Below are positions 17,660-26,945 of a stretch of 64,000 nucleotides of DNA, in pieces. The notes under the pieces are model-generated. The model was not told where the DNA came from, ran no database searches, and saw only the letters and a list, made by a program, of their open reading frames with translations. The stretch covers positions 1,162,501 to 1,226,500 of the forward strand of contig NZ_ASXP01000001.1 in NCBI RefSeq assembly GCF_000445445.1. Direction: 5' to 3'. Origin of the DNA: Sporomusa ovata DSM 2662 (GTDB lineage: Bacteria > Bacillota > Negativicutes > Sporomusales > Sporomusaceae). A program made the position numbers and the translations under genes. Positions within the stretch are counted from its first letter, which is position 1, and the number at the start of each line of letters is the position of its first letter.

Positions 17660-19228
17660 ATGACTGACTTGAAAGAACAGTCTCTGCGTCTTTGGCAAAA
17701 ATTAGATAAAAAACATAAGTACATTATCCTTGGTACAGTGGCATTTGTATTTATTTTTATTCTAGCATGGAGTTACTGGTGGGGAAGTCGCCCCGACAAT
17801 GTACCGTTGTTTACTACGCTTGAAGCCGAAGACGCAGCTAAAGTTACTGCAAAACTGAAAGAAATGAAGGTTGGTTATGAAGTTCAAACTGGCAGTAACG
17901 GTACTGTCATTTTAGTTCCGGCCCAAGATGTACATAAGCTAAGGTTGGAATTAGCAGGTCAGGGTTTGCCACGAGGAAATAAAGGCTTTGAAATTTTTGA
18001 ACAAAATAAGTTTGGCGCAACGGAATTTCAGAATAAAGTGCAGCTTTTGCAAGCCGTTCAGGGAGAGCTGACACGTACAATTGAACAAATGGGAGAAGTG
18101 GAAAAAGCCAGAGTTCACATTGTAATGTCAGAAGATAGCCTCTATAAAAAAACAGAAAAACCAGCTACGGCTTCCATTATGCTTAAACTTAAACCAGATG
18201 CAAAATTGAATCAGCAACAAGTGAAAGGAATCGTTAATTTGGTCGCCCATAGTGTTCAGGGGTTAAAACCGGAGAATATTACTGTTGTCGATAGTTTGGC
18301 ACGGGTTTTAAATGACCAGTCAGATTCAGAAACGCCACCTCTGGCCGGCACTGCGGCGATTACTCAGTTTGAAATGACCAAAAAAGTACAGGAAGACCTG
18401 CAAAAGAACGTACAATCATTACTTGATCAGACTCTGGGTATTGGTAAGGCTGCTGCCAGGGTTAATGTTGAACTCAACTTTGACCAACGAACTATGGATC
18501 GCCAAATTTTTGAGCCTGTTGTCGATGACAAAGGTATTATCCGTAGTTCACAGGAGACTAACGAGAGTTATCAAGGGAATTCTGCTGCAGCTCCTGGAGG
18601 TGTTCCCGGAACGACAACCAATATTCCCGGCTATGTTGCAAATAATAATAATAATTCGCAATCCAATTATGAAAAACGGGAAGCAACCCGTAATTACGAG
18701 ATTAATGAAACCAAGGAAAAAGTAGTAAGTACCCCTGGTGCTATCAGACGGCTAACTGTAGCAGTACTTGTAGATGCAGCGATGTCCAGAGCACAGCAAG
18801 AAAGCTTAAATAAAACTGTCGCTTCGGCCATTGGACTTAATCCTACCCGGGGAGATACAATTGCTGTTGAACCAATACAGTTCAATACCGAATTGGCTGA
18901 TAAACAACGCAAAGAAGACGAAGAATATGCTAAAAAACAGCAACAGGAATTTTTGCTGAAAGTCGGACTTGCTGTTCTTATTATTAGTGCGATTCTATAC
19001 TATTTATACAGACGGTATGCTCGCCGTCGCGAGCAAGAAGAAGAACAAATGCTGGAAGCTATTTCACTGGAAGCGCAACCTATAATGGATGAAACAGAGG
19101 CTGCTCAAGAAGAAATGGATGCCCAGGAAAAAGAACGGGCTGAACAAAGAAGTACGGTTGAGAAATTTGCCAAATCGCGCCCTGAAGATGTGGCCCAGAT
19201 TCTGAAGGTTTGGTTAGCAGAAGAATGA
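17660..19228 (+). CDS. fliF: Flagellar MS-ring protein FliF
   Basis: A 522-residue MS-ring protein. Two transmembrane segments anchor it (about 25-43 and 430-448), with the large periplasmic ring-building region between, including the YscJ-like domain (GNKGFEIFEQNKFGATEFQ, about 112-130, and VEKARVHIVM). The acidic C-terminal tail with the conserved RPEDVAQILKVWL end binds FliG. GGGTGG site before ATG 17660, and 16 bp to fliG. Length is normal. Confidence 0.97.
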   Translation: MTDLKEQSLRLWQKLDKKHKYIILGTVAFVFIFILAWSYWWGSRPDNVPLFTTLEAEDAAKVTAKLKEMKVGYEVQTGSNGTVILVPAQDVHKLRLELAGQGLPRGNKGFEIFEQNKFGATEFQNKVQLLQAVQGELTRTIEQMGEVEKARVHIVMSEDSLYKKTEKPATASIMLKLKPDAKLNQQQVKGIVNLVAHSVQGLKPENITVVDSLARVLNDQSDSETPPLAGTAAITQFEMTKKVQEDLQKNVQSLLDQTLGIGKAAARVNVELNFDQRTMDRQIFEPVVDDKGIIRSSQETNESYQGNSAAAPGGVPGTTTNIPGYVANNNNNSQSNYEKREATRNYEINETKEKVVSTPGAIRRLTVAVLVDAAMSRAQQESLNKTVASAIGLNPTRGDTIAVEPIQFNTELADKQRKEDEEYAKKQQQEFLLKVGLAVLIISAILYYLYRRYARRREQEEEQMLEAISLEAQPIMDETEAAQEEMDAQEKERAEQRSTVEKFAKSRPEDVAQILKVWLAEE

Positions 19229-19244
19229 CGGGAGGCACCAGGCT

Positions 19245-20255
19245 ATGTATCAGTCAAATGAAGTAACAGGCAAGCAAAAAGCAGCAATCTTATTAATTGC
19301 TTTAGGGCCTGACATTTCCGCCCAAGTATTAAAACATATGAAGGAAGATGAAATTGAGAAGCTGACGTTGGAAATTGCTAATCAACGTAAATTATCACAA
19401 GAACAAAAAGATAAGGTGTTAAATGAGTTTCACCAAATGTGTTTAGCCAAAGAATATATTTCCAGCGGCGGTTTAGATTATGCGCGTGAGATTTTGGAAA
19501 AAGCGCTAGGTTCTGATAAAGCAGTGTCAATTATTAACCGTCTCACCACTAGTCTGCAAATTCGTCCGTTTGACTTTGCACGAAAAACTGATCCAAGCCA
19601 ATTGCTTAACTTTATCCAAAATGAACATCCCCAAACAATTGCGTTGATCATGGCTTATCTCCAACCAGAGCAATCTGCTGCTATTGTTTCCGCATTGCCG
19701 CCGGAGCGGCAGGTAGATGTTGCACGGCGGATTGCCACAATGGATCGAACATCGCCTGATGTTATTCGGGATGTGGAAAGAATACTTGAACGCAAATTAT
19801 CATCATTGGTAACGCAAGACTTTACAGCAGCTGGCGGTGTAGACTCCATTGTTGAAATACTTAACCGTGTTGACAGGACTACAGAGAGAACCATTATTGA
19901 AAATATGGAAGTACAAAACCCTGAATTAGCGGAAGAAATCAAAAAACGTATGTTTGTCTTCGAGGATATTGTATTGTTGGATGACAGATCACTCCAGCTT
20001 GTGCTTAGAGAAATCGATAATAAAGACTTGGCGTTGGCCCTAAAAGCAACAGCCAGTGAAGTGGCTAACAAGGTTTATAAGAATATTTCCAAACGGGCTG
20101 CTGAAATGCTTAAGGAAGAAATCGAATATATGGGTCCTGTACGCATAAGAGATGTGGAAGAAGCTCAACAGAAAATTGTAAATAATATCCGTCGTCTCGA
20201 AGAATCAGGCGAAATCGTTGTTTCGCGTGGTAAAGGAGACGAAATAATTGTCTAA
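19245..20255 (+). CDS. fliG: Flagellar motor switch protein FliG
   Basis: A 336-residue switch protein that couples stator torque and CheY/FliM signalling to rotor direction. The N-terminal domain begins TGKQKAAILLIALG. The middle domain contains the EHPQTIALIMAYL motif used to bind FliM. The C-terminal torque helix carries the charged run DDRSLQLVLREIDNKDL. Length is typical. It overlaps fliH by 8 bp. Confidence 0.98.
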   Translation: MYQSNEVTGKQKAAILLIALGPDISAQVLKHMKEDEIEKLTLEIANQRKLSQEQKDKVLNEFHQMCLAKEYISSGGLDYAREILEKALGSDKAVSIINRLTTSLQIRPFDFARKTDPSQLLNFIQNEHPQTIALIMAYLQPEQSAAIVSALPPERQVDVARRIATMDRTSPDVIRDVERILERKLSSLVTQDFTAAGGVDSIVEILNRVDRTTERTIIENMEVQNPELAEEIKKRMFVFEDIVLLDDRSLQLVLREIDNKDLALALKATASEVANKVYKNISKRAAEMLKEEIEYMGPVRIRDVEEAQQKIVNNIRRLEESGEIVVSRGKGDEIIV

Positions 20256-21033
20256 GATTATAAAAAGTGTGCTTTGTCAAAGAAAGTCGCCGGTTATCAT
20301 TAAACACAGGCCATTATCTGTTCCTGAGCCGGTGGTAGTGCAAGAGAAACAGTCACTGCCTGCTCCACCACCAGAAATAGATTTGGAAGCAATTCGCAGT
20401 GAAGCCGAAGCTATTATGGCTAAGGCTCAGACAACCGCTGCACAGTGTTTGAGTGAGGCTGAAAGTAAGGCCAAAGAAATAGCTCAGCAAGCTCAGAAGG
20501 CTTACGATGAAGCTCACACTCAAGGCCATCAGGAAGGCCGTGAGCAAGGTTATCAAGAAGGATATAATCAAGGTAATCAAACAGCACTTGCTGATATGCA
20601 GCAAACGATGCAGTTGTCACTTGAAAAAGCCCAACATCTTATTCAAACAGCTGAACAAGAAGCTGCCAAAATGTTTCTTGATGCCGAACGGCAAATCGTT
20701 GAAATTGCACTTGCCATAGCTAGTAAAATAGTAGCGAGAGAGATTGCCGATAATCCGACAACAATTTTGCCAATACTTAAGGAAGCCTTAGACAAGGTTA
20801 GCGATCAGGAGCAGATAACAATCAGAGTTAATCCTGAAGATTATGAAATGGTGCTAATGGCCAAACGTGATTTGCAGTTAATGCTCAAACGGGATAATAC
20901 CATTACGATAACTGCTGATCATACGGTAGCCTTAGGCGGATGTATTATTGAAACCGCGTTAGGGACTGTTGATGCAAGATTAGACACTAAGTTAGAACTA
21001 GTTCACAAGGCCCTTGAGGACGTATTACCATGA
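20248..21033 (+). CDS. fliH: Flagellar assembly protein FliH
   Basis: A 261-residue FliH, the stator-like regulator that dimerises and binds the export ATPase FliI and FliN/FliY. A long helical, Ala/Gln/Glu-rich central segment contains the GxxxG-like repeats GHQEGREQGYQEGYNQG (about 92-108). The C-terminal FliH/HrpE domain follows (from about 145; ASKIVAREIADNPTTI). TTG start at 20248 with an AAAGGAG site. The overlaps with fliG (8 bp) and fliI (4 bp) support coupled synthesis of the export ATPase complex. Confidence 0.93.
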   Translation: MSKIIKSVLCQRKSPVIIKHRPLSVPEPVVVQEKQSLPAPPPEIDLEAIRSEAEAIMAKAQTTAAQCLSEAESKAKEIAQQAQKAYDEAHTQGHQEGREQGYQEGYNQGNQTALADMQQTMQLSLEKAQHLIQTAEQEAAKMFLDAERQIVEIALAIASKIVAREIADNPTTILPILKEALDKVSDQEQITIRVNPEDYEMVLMAKRDLQLMLKRDNTITITADHTVALGGCIIETALGTVDARLDTKLELVHKALEDVLP

Positions 21034-22343
21034 GTAAAACATTTGATTCTTCTCGCTATTTGTCTGCAATAGCTAATGCGGATAACATGAAACTAAACGG
21101 TAAGATTACTCAAATAATTGGCTTAGTGATGGAATCACAAGGACCTAATGTGAATTTGGGAGAGTTATGCTATGTTTATCCTCGCAAAGGAGAACCAATT
21201 CCTGCTGAGGTTGTGGGATTTAGAGAGAACCGCATTTTACTGATGCCTGTTGGTGATCTGCAAGGTATTGGTCCGGGCTGCGAAGTGGTATCAGCTCATA
21301 GAATGCTCAGGGTAAGCGTAGGACGTCAATTATTAGGACGTATTTTAGACGGGCTTGGTAATCCGATAGATGATAAAGGTCCGCTATTTAGCAATACTGA
21401 TTATCCGCTTAGCACTATGCCGCCACCGCCTTTAACCCGCCGACGCATTGAAGAAAAGCTTGGCGTAGGTGTACGGGCTATCGATAGTTTGTTAACACTT
21501 GGACGGGGTCAGCGGGTAGGAATTATGGCTGGCAGTGGCGTTGGTAAAAGTACGCTGTTAGGCATGATCGCGCGCAATACAGAAGCTGATATTAGTGTAA
21601 TTGCTCTTATTGGTGAACGTGGCCGGGAAGTGCGGGAATTTATCGAACGCGATTTAGGAGAAGAAGGTCTTAAACGCTCGGTAGTTGTTGTAGCAACGTC
21701 TGATCAACCGGCCCTTGTTAGACTTAAAGGGGCAATGACAGCTACTGCCATTGCTGAATATTTTCGTGATCAGGGCATGGATGTCATGCTAATGATGGAT
21801 TCAGTAACACGTTTTGCCATGGCGCAGCGTGAAGTGGGGTTGACAGTTGGTGAGCCACCTGCTACCCGGGGGTATACCCCTTCCGTATTTTCCATGTTGC
21901 CAAAACTATTAGAACGTTCAGGTACTGGTGATCAAGGTTCAATTACTGGCATTTACACCGTATTAGTTGACGGGGATGATATGAATGAACCGATTGCTGA
22001 TGCTGTGCGCAGTATTTTGGATGGACATATTGTGTTGTCTCGAGGCTTGGCGGCACTAAATCATTATCCGGCCATTGATATATTAAATAGTGTTAGCCGG
22101 GTAATGACGGAAATTGTCGATAAAGAACATATACAGTGTGCTCAAAGACTACGGGCTTTACTAGCTACTTATCGCGAAGCCGAAGATTTAATTAATATTG
22201 GTGCTTATGCCCAAGGCAGTAATCCTAACATTGATCGCGCTATTACGGTTATTGACCAAATTAAAGCTTTTCTGCAACAAGGTGTCGATGAGAATATGCC
22301 TATGTCTGAGACTATTAAACGATTAAAAATGATTGTTGCCTAA
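21030..22343 (+). CDS. fliI: Flagellum-specific export ATPase FliI
   Basis: A 437-residue type III export ATPase related to the F1 beta subunit. Walker A AGSGVGKST lies at residues 167-175 with Lys173. ALIGERGREVREF carries the catalytic Glu, VMLMMDSVTRFAMAQRE is Walker B, and GSITGIYTVLVDGDD follows. It powers unfolding and entry of rod, hook and filament subunits with FliH and FliJ, which flank it. Length and order are canonical. Confidence 0.98.
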   Translation: MSKTFDSSRYLSAIANADNMKLNGKITQIIGLVMESQGPNVNLGELCYVYPRKGEPIPAEVVGFRENRILLMPVGDLQGIGPGCEVVSAHRMLRVSVGRQLLGRILDGLGNPIDDKGPLFSNTDYPLSTMPPPPLTRRRIEEKLGVGVRAIDSLLTLGRGQRVGIMAGSGVGKSTLLGMIARNTEADISVIALIGERGREVREFIERDLGEEGLKRSVVVVATSDQPALVRLKGAMTATAIAEYFRDQGMDVMLMMDSVTRFAMAQREVGLTVGEPPATRGYTPSVFSMLPKLLERSGTGDQGSITGIYTVLVDGDDMNEPIADAVRSILDGHIVLSRGLAALNHYPAIDILNSVSRVMTEIVDKEHIQCAQRLRALLATYREAEDLINIGAYAQGSNPNIDRAITVIDQIKAFLQQGVDENMPMSETIKRLKMIVA

Positions 22344-22365
22344 CAGTTACTGAGGATGGTAGGCC

Positions 22366-22818
22366 ATGAAGAAATTCCGGTTTCGCCTGGAGACGCTGCT
22401 TAAATTTCGCAAAATGGAAGAAGAACAGGCGCAGCTCAAGCTGACTGAGGCCAGTATCCGCTTATATAAAGAACAAGAATTACTAAATCAATTGCAAAAT
22501 AATCTAGTAGTCAGTCTTGATTTACTCAGCCAAGAACAGTCTGGTTCTCCAACCATTGAAACTCTTAAGACTTTCGGCTATTATATCGATAAAATTAAGA
22601 GCGAAATTATTCATCAGCAAGAACAAGTTGCCAATGCAGAAACTTACCGTCAAGAGTGCCTTGTTGTTCTGGAAGCGGCCATGAAGCAAAGAAAACTTGT
22701 TGATAATTTACGGGAAAAACGTTTAGAACAGTACCATACCGAACTATTGCAAGAAGAACAAAAACTTCTTGATGAGCTTGGAACGCAGGCTTTTATGCGT
22801 AACAAGGAGAGTGAATAA
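22366..22818 (+). CDS. fliJ: Flagellar export chaperone FliJ
   Basis: A 150-residue, almost wholly alpha-helical coiled-coil protein (FRFRLETLLKFRKMEEEQAQ at the N-terminus is typical). FliJ sits in the centre of the FliI hexamer like the gamma subunit of F1 and helps energise export. Identification rests on length, coiled-coil composition and position directly after fliI. Confidence 0.9.
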   Translation: MKKFRFRLETLLKFRKMEEEQAQLKLTEASIRLYKEQELLNQLQNNLVVSLDLLSQEQSGSPTIETLKTFGYYIDKIKSEIIHQQEQVANAETYRQECLVVLEAAMKQRKLVDNLREKRLEQYHTELLQEEQKLLDELGTQAFMRNKESE

Positions 22819-22820
22819 CT

Positions 22821-23366
22821 ATGATGTCAAGTGTTAACCAAGTAACTCAGCGGATTGCCGCCATAGAACGGCGCTTTACCCCAACAATTCCAGCAACTCA
22901 ATCCAGCAATGATTTTGCTACAACCCTTTCAGCTGCTAATGCCCAGCTATCAACTAATAGCCCAAGCCCCACAACCGGCAGTAGCACTCAAGGCGGCGAC
23001 ATTGCAAAGATGATACAGGTAGCTGCTGCGAAATATGGTGTTAATCCGAAGCTGGCAATGGCTGTTGCTGAAGCTGAATCAGGACTATCTCAAGAGGCTG
23101 TATCTCCTGTTGGCGCAGTCGGTGTAATGCAGCTTATGCCCGAAACCGCCAGCTCACTCGGTGTACGTAATATTAATGATCCGCGTGAGAATATTGATGG
23201 TGGTGTTCAATATCTGAAGCAGATGCTGAATACTTTTGATGGCGATGTTACCAAAGCGGTAGCTGCCTATAATGCCGGACCACAAGCAGTAAAAAACTAC
23301 AATGGTATTCCGCCGTACAGTGAAACCCGTAACTATGTAGCCAAAGTTCTATCACTGGCTAAGTAG
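22821..23366 (+). CDS. Lytic transglycosylase-like protein of the flagellar cluster
   Basis: A 181-residue protein with a low-complexity Ser/Thr-rich N-terminal region (about 1-60) and a C-terminal SLT domain (about 70-181). The domain has the catalytic Glu in AVAEAESGLSQEAVS, then GAVGVMQLMPETA and AVAAYNAGPQAV. It should cleave the peptidoglycan glycan strand, and its position suggests opening the wall for the rod. There is no clear signal peptide, so export through the flagellar type III system is possible, as proposed for other flagellar muramidases. It is two bases from fliJ. Confidence 0.88.
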   Translation: MMSSVNQVTQRIAAIERRFTPTIPATQSSNDFATTLSAANAQLSTNSPSPTTGSSTQGGDIAKMIQVAAAKYGVNPKLAMAVAEAESGLSQEAVSPVGAVGVMQLMPETASSLGVRNINDPRENIDGGVQYLKQMLNTFDGDVTKAVAAYNAGPQAVKNYNGIPPYSETRNYVAKVLSLAK

Positions 23367-23384
23367 AGGAGTCTATAATTAATT

Positions 23385-24044
23385 ATGGCTGAAAAACCTA
23401 AAACTCCTGCCACCAAAACTAAACAAGCATCAATAGTGGCGCCTAAGACAGTTCCAGAGGCAGAGGTTCCCAAACCAAAATTTAGTGGGATTTTTAAAGT
23501 TTTGTCCATCCTTGTCGCGCTGTGTATTTTGATAGCCATAGGTTTTGCTGCCGGAGTATATTTAAAAGTAATTGATCTAGAGAAACTTACCCGGGATGCG
23601 AACTTATCGCAATACCCGGTAGTGGCTCGTTTCTTTCCGAAAACAAACTTTGAGCCGGTCGAACTGGAAGAGGATGTGGCAGCCAATCAGCCAATAGCAC
23701 AGGGTGATCCCAAACAGGCTCAGCTGCCAGCAACTTCGCTGTTACCAACACCTCAACTTCCGGGATCTACCATTATTACCAAAGAAGAGTTAGAGAAACA
23801 GGATAAAATTAAACGTCAAGAAGAAGCTAAGCGAACCTCAAAGTTAGCCCGACTCTATGGGGGAATGAAACCAGAGGCAGCGGTAGCGATTATGAAAGAA
23901 TTAGATGATCCCACTGTTATTTCTATTTTGGGCAAAATGGAAGAAGAGCAAGTTTCCAAAATTTTAGCTTTATTTGACTCCACGCGTGCTGCTCGCATAA
24001 CCCAGGATATGCTTAGAGGTCAGCCTCAAGTACCTAAGTTATAG
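23385..24044 (+). CDS. MotE-like (YlxF/MgtE_N domain) flagellar protein
   Basis: A 219-residue protein: a short Lys/Pro-rich cytoplasmic head, one transmembrane helix (about 30-56), a Pro/Gln-rich linker, a charged helical stretch (about 125-150) and a C-terminal domain like the MgtE intracellular N domain. The diagnostic run is LARLYGGMKPEAAVAIMKEL, followed by a second repeat ending KILALFDSTRAARI. Proteins of this type between fliJ and fliK correspond to YlxF in Bacillus, and MotE in rhizobia acts in motility. A role as an assembly factor or chaperone is inferred. Confidence 0.75.
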   Translation: MAEKPKTPATKTKQASIVAPKTVPEAEVPKPKFSGIFKVLSILVALCILIAIGFAAGVYLKVIDLEKLTRDANLSQYPVVARFFPKTNFEPVELEEDVAANQPIAQGDPKQAQLPATSLLPTPQLPGSTIITKEELEKQDKIKRQEEAKRTSKLARLYGGMKPEAAVAIMKELDDPTVISILGKMEEEQVSKILALFDSTRAARITQDMLRGQPQVPKL

Positions 24045-24084
24045 CGTAATAGTGCAAAGCAAACTAGTGAAGGGAGGTGAAAAA

Positions 24085-26502
24085 ATGAATCTAGCGCTTA
24101 ATTTGTTCCTAACTAAGGCTGGTTTATTCCAAACGGCGACTAATACTAGCTCAAGTGGCACTTCTAATAGTGAATCCAAGACTAGCTTTAGCAATGTGCT
24201 TAGCAATGCTGTTTCACAGACTGATGAAGTAACTGTCAAAGCAAAGGAACAGGTTACTGCGGGAAATCTTATGAATGCTGTGCTAACCAATGCGTTTAAG
24301 GAAAAGGATACTGTTGCCAATGATCAAACGTCAGCTGATTCTAACGAGAGTTCTGAGGAGGATACAAATCAGTCTGAAGAAAACGCACTGTTTGCTCAAG
24401 ATCTGTCAATGAACCTTATGAATCCTGTTGTAACCACACAAATATTGCTTGCTATGGCAGAGGCAAATCCACCACTTGTGAATGCCCAGTCTATGGTGTC
24501 TTCAGAGCAAGTTACTACCGCAATAGCAGCACAGGACCTACCAACCCCAGCGATGCAGATAGACATAACACCAACAGTAAATAGCACAGCTGCAGCGCAA
24601 GCGGCAGCAGGTCTGCCAACTCAGGCGGTGCAGATCGAAACAACACCAGCAGTAAATAGCACAGCTGCAGCGCAAGTGGCAGCAGGTCTAGCAACTCAGG
24701 CGTCGCAGATAGAAACAATATCAGCAGTAAATAGCACAGCTGCAGCGCAAGCGGCGGCAGGTCAACCAACCCCGGCGATGCAGATAGAAACAACACCAGC
24801 AGTAAATGGCACAGCTGCAGCGCAAGCGGCAGCAGGTCTACCAACTCAGGCGATGCAGATAGATACAACACCAGCAGTAAATGGCACAGCTGCAGCGCAA
24901 GCGGCAGCAGGCCTACCAACTCAGGCGGTGCAGATAGAAACAACACCAGCAGTAAATGGCACAGCTACAGCGCAAGCGGTAGCAGGCCTATCAACTCCGG
25001 CGATGCAGATAGAAACAACACCAGCAGTAAATGGCACAGCAGCGCAAGCGGCAGCAGGTCTACCAACTCCGGCGTCGGAGATCGAAACAACACCAGCAGT
25101 AAATAGCACAGCTGCAGCGCAAGCGGCAGCAGGCCTACCAACTCAGGCGGTGCAGATAGAAACAACACCAGCAGTAAATGGCACAGCTACAGCGCAAGCG
25201 GCAGCAGGCCTACCAACTCCGGTGATGCAGATAGAAACAACACCAGCAGTAAATGGCACAGCTGCAGCGCAAGCGGCAGCAGGTCTACCAACTCCGGCGT
25301 CGGAGATCGAAACAACACCAGCAGTAAATAGCACAGCTGCAGCGCAAGCGGCAGCAGGCCTACCAACTCAGGCGGTGCAGATAGAAACAACACCAGCAGT
25401 AAATGGCACAGCTGCAGCGCAAGCGGCAGCAGGCCTACCAACTCCGGCGGTGCAGATAGAAACAACACCAGCAGTAAATAGCACAGCTGCAGCGCAAGCG
25501 GCAGCAGGCCTACCAACTCAGGCGGTGCAGATAGAAACAACACCAGCAGTAAATAGCACAGCTGCAGCGCAAGCGGCAGCAGGTCAACCAACCGCGGCGT
25601 CGCAGATAGAAACAACACCAACTGTAAATGGCACAGCCGCAGCGCAAACAGCAACAAATATACAACAAACCCAAGCCAAGCAGGTAGAAGCAATGCCAAC
25701 TTCAAACAGCACAATCTTACCGCAAGCGGTAACAGGCCTGCAGGCACAAGCCATAAAAGCAGAAACAAACCAAGATGCTAACGGCAAAGCTAACAAGCAA
25801 GTGCAGCAAGCTGGTGAACAAATCGCTATGCCGACAGTTGAAACAAGCCAGCAGGACAAATCTTTACGCTCAGACCTTAGCGGTCAAAAAGATAATCTAA
25901 CAGATACCAGTACATTCCAGGGTACACAAGTTCTATCCCCTGGAAGCAATGAAGTAATGGATTTTTCGGCGTTCACTCAGAATTTAGATGCCGCACTAGT
26001 ATCTGCAAATGGGTTAACGATGTCAGCTAAAACTACCGAACCCCAATCGCAAACAACTCCAGCTGCTGATGTATATCAAGTCCTTGATCAAATTGTGGAG
26101 CAAACAAAAATTATTGCTAAACCGCAAAATACTGAAATGATTATGAAACTCAAACCGGAGCATCTTGGTGAACTTACCCTGAAAGTAGCTGTTGAAAATG
26201 GCGTGGTAAATGCCAGCTTCCATTCCAATAATCCTGAAGTGCGCAGTTTGATTGAAGCGTCTTTGTCTCAGCTCAAACAAGAATTAGCTAGTACGGGGAT
26301 TAAAGTGGATAATGTTAGTGTTTATGCTGGCCTTAGCCAATTTCAGCCTAATCAGGATCAAAGTCAAAACTCGCGCCAGCAGTTAATGAAATTTTCTAAT
26401 AAAAATTCTGCCGATGATTTTGTCGAAGCTATTGATGGTGAATTAGCAAGCGGGAATAGTTCTGGAATGGGCTTACAATCCGGTGTAGATTACCGTATTT
26501 AG
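24085..26502 (+). CDS. fliK: Flagellar hook-length control protein FliK with tandem repeats
   Basis: An 805-residue FliK, the molecular ruler that ends hook growth and switches FlhB export specificity. ATG 24085 has a strong GGGAGGTGA site. Residues about 1-150 are Ser/Thr/Asn-rich. Residues 152-525 form about fifteen tandem 25-residue repeats rich in Ala, Thr and Pro. A Gln-rich linker follows, then the C-terminal hook-length domain (about 660-770), with the conserved LKPEHLGELTLKV at about 689-701. Typical FliK is 400-500 residues, so the repeats account for the unusual length. Ruler length is known to set hook length in other bacteria. Confidence 0.92.
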   Translation: MNLALNLFLTKAGLFQTATNTSSSGTSNSESKTSFSNVLSNAVSQTDEVTVKAKEQVTAGNLMNAVLTNAFKEKDTVANDQTSADSNESSEEDTNQSEENALFAQDLSMNLMNPVVTTQILLAMAEANPPLVNAQSMVSSEQVTTAIAAQDLPTPAMQIDITPTVNSTAAAQAAAGLPTQAVQIETTPAVNSTAAAQVAAGLATQASQIETISAVNSTAAAQAAAGQPTPAMQIETTPAVNGTAAAQAAAGLPTQAMQIDTTPAVNGTAAAQAAAGLPTQAVQIETTPAVNGTATAQAVAGLSTPAMQIETTPAVNGTAAQAAAGLPTPASEIETTPAVNSTAAAQAAAGLPTQAVQIETTPAVNGTATAQAAAGLPTPVMQIETTPAVNGTAAAQAAAGLPTPASEIETTPAVNSTAAAQAAAGLPTQAVQIETTPAVNGTAAAQAAAGLPTPAVQIETTPAVNSTAAAQAAAGLPTQAVQIETTPAVNSTAAAQAAAGQPTAASQIETTPTVNGTAAAQTATNIQQTQAKQVEAMPTSNSTILPQAVTGLQAQAIKAETNQDANGKANKQVQQAGEQIAMPTVETSQQDKSLRSDLSGQKDNLTDTSTFQGTQVLSPGSNEVMDFSAFTQNLDAALVSANGLTMSAKTTEPQSQTTPAADVYQVLDQIVEQTKIIAKPQNTEMIMKLKPEHLGELTLKVAVENGVVNASFHSNNPEVRSLIEASLSQLKQELASTGIKVDNVSVYAGLSQFQPNQDQSQNSRQQLMKFSNKNSADDFVEAIDGELASGNSSGMGLQSGVDYRI
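24538..25659 (+). repeat. Fifteen tandem 75-bp repeats inside fliK
   Basis: Fifteen in-frame copies of a 75-bp unit, each encoding 25 residues close to LPTQAVQIETTPAVNSTAAA plus QAAAG. One copy (about 24988-25059) lacks a single codon, so total length is 1122 bp. Two more decayed copies follow to about 25790. Copies differ mainly at residues 4-7 and at Ser/Asn-Gly after ValAsn. Units 8-10 (from 25060) and 11-13 (from 25285) are near-identical 225-bp blocks, showing expansion by larger duplications. The array is coding, with unit-length spacing and no spacers, so it is not a CRISPR. Confidence 0.97.
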
Positions 26503-26519
26503 AAAAAGGAGGTGTTAAC

Positions 26520-26945
26520 ATGGCTAATACAAATGCAGTTGCCGGCAATAGTCAATCTTCGGCCACTACTAACACAACAACTACCAGAAAAGCGACTGAT
26601 TCCCTTGGTAAAGATGATTTTTTAAAACTACTAATCACTCAATTACAGTACCAGGATCCACTGAATCCAATGGAAGATAAGGAATTTATTTCACAAATGG
26701 CGCAGTTCACGAGTTTGGAACAAATGAAGAACATGAATTCGTCGATGCAGATGACGCAGGCCAGCAGCATGATCGGGATGAAAGTAACTTGGACAGATAG
26801 CAGCAGTGCGGAAGTGAAGACAGGTGTAGTTGATTCCGTACGGTTAGTAGATGGTGCGCCTAAGTTGGTAATTGGCTCTGATTCCATTGAATTAAGCAAA
26901 ATAACCGGGGTTGAACTCCCTAAGACGGTAAGTACGAATGCCTGA
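26520..26945 (+). CDS. flgD: Flagellar hook capping/assembly protein FlgD
   Basis: A 141-residue hook-scaffold protein. The N-terminal Asn/Thr-rich disordered stretch leads into the defining LGKDDFLKLLITQLQYQDPL motif (about 29-48), then FISQMAQFTSLEQMKNM. The C-terminal Tudor/Fn3 region present in enterobacterial FlgD is largely missing, as in other Firmicutes. GGAGGTG site before ATG 26520. It overlaps the next gene by 8 bp. Confidence 0.95.
   Translation: MANTNAVAGNSQSSATTNTTTTRKATDSLGKDDFLKLLITQLQYQDPLNPMEDKEFISQMAQFTSLEQMKNMNSSMQMTQASSMIGMKVTWTDSSSAEVKTGVVDSVRLVDGAPKLVIGSDSIELSKITGVELPKTVSTNA

Noticed and set aside
24538..25659. CRISPR-like periodicity
   Set aside because: Units are contiguous 75-bp coding repeats without unique spacers and no cas genes are nearby.
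25187..25768. Long - strand ORFs with Leu-rich repeats opposite fliK
   Set aside because: They are antisense shadows of the 75-bp repeats: because the unit is a multiple of three, all frames stay open. No ribosome binding sites; fliK has a clear domain structure on +.
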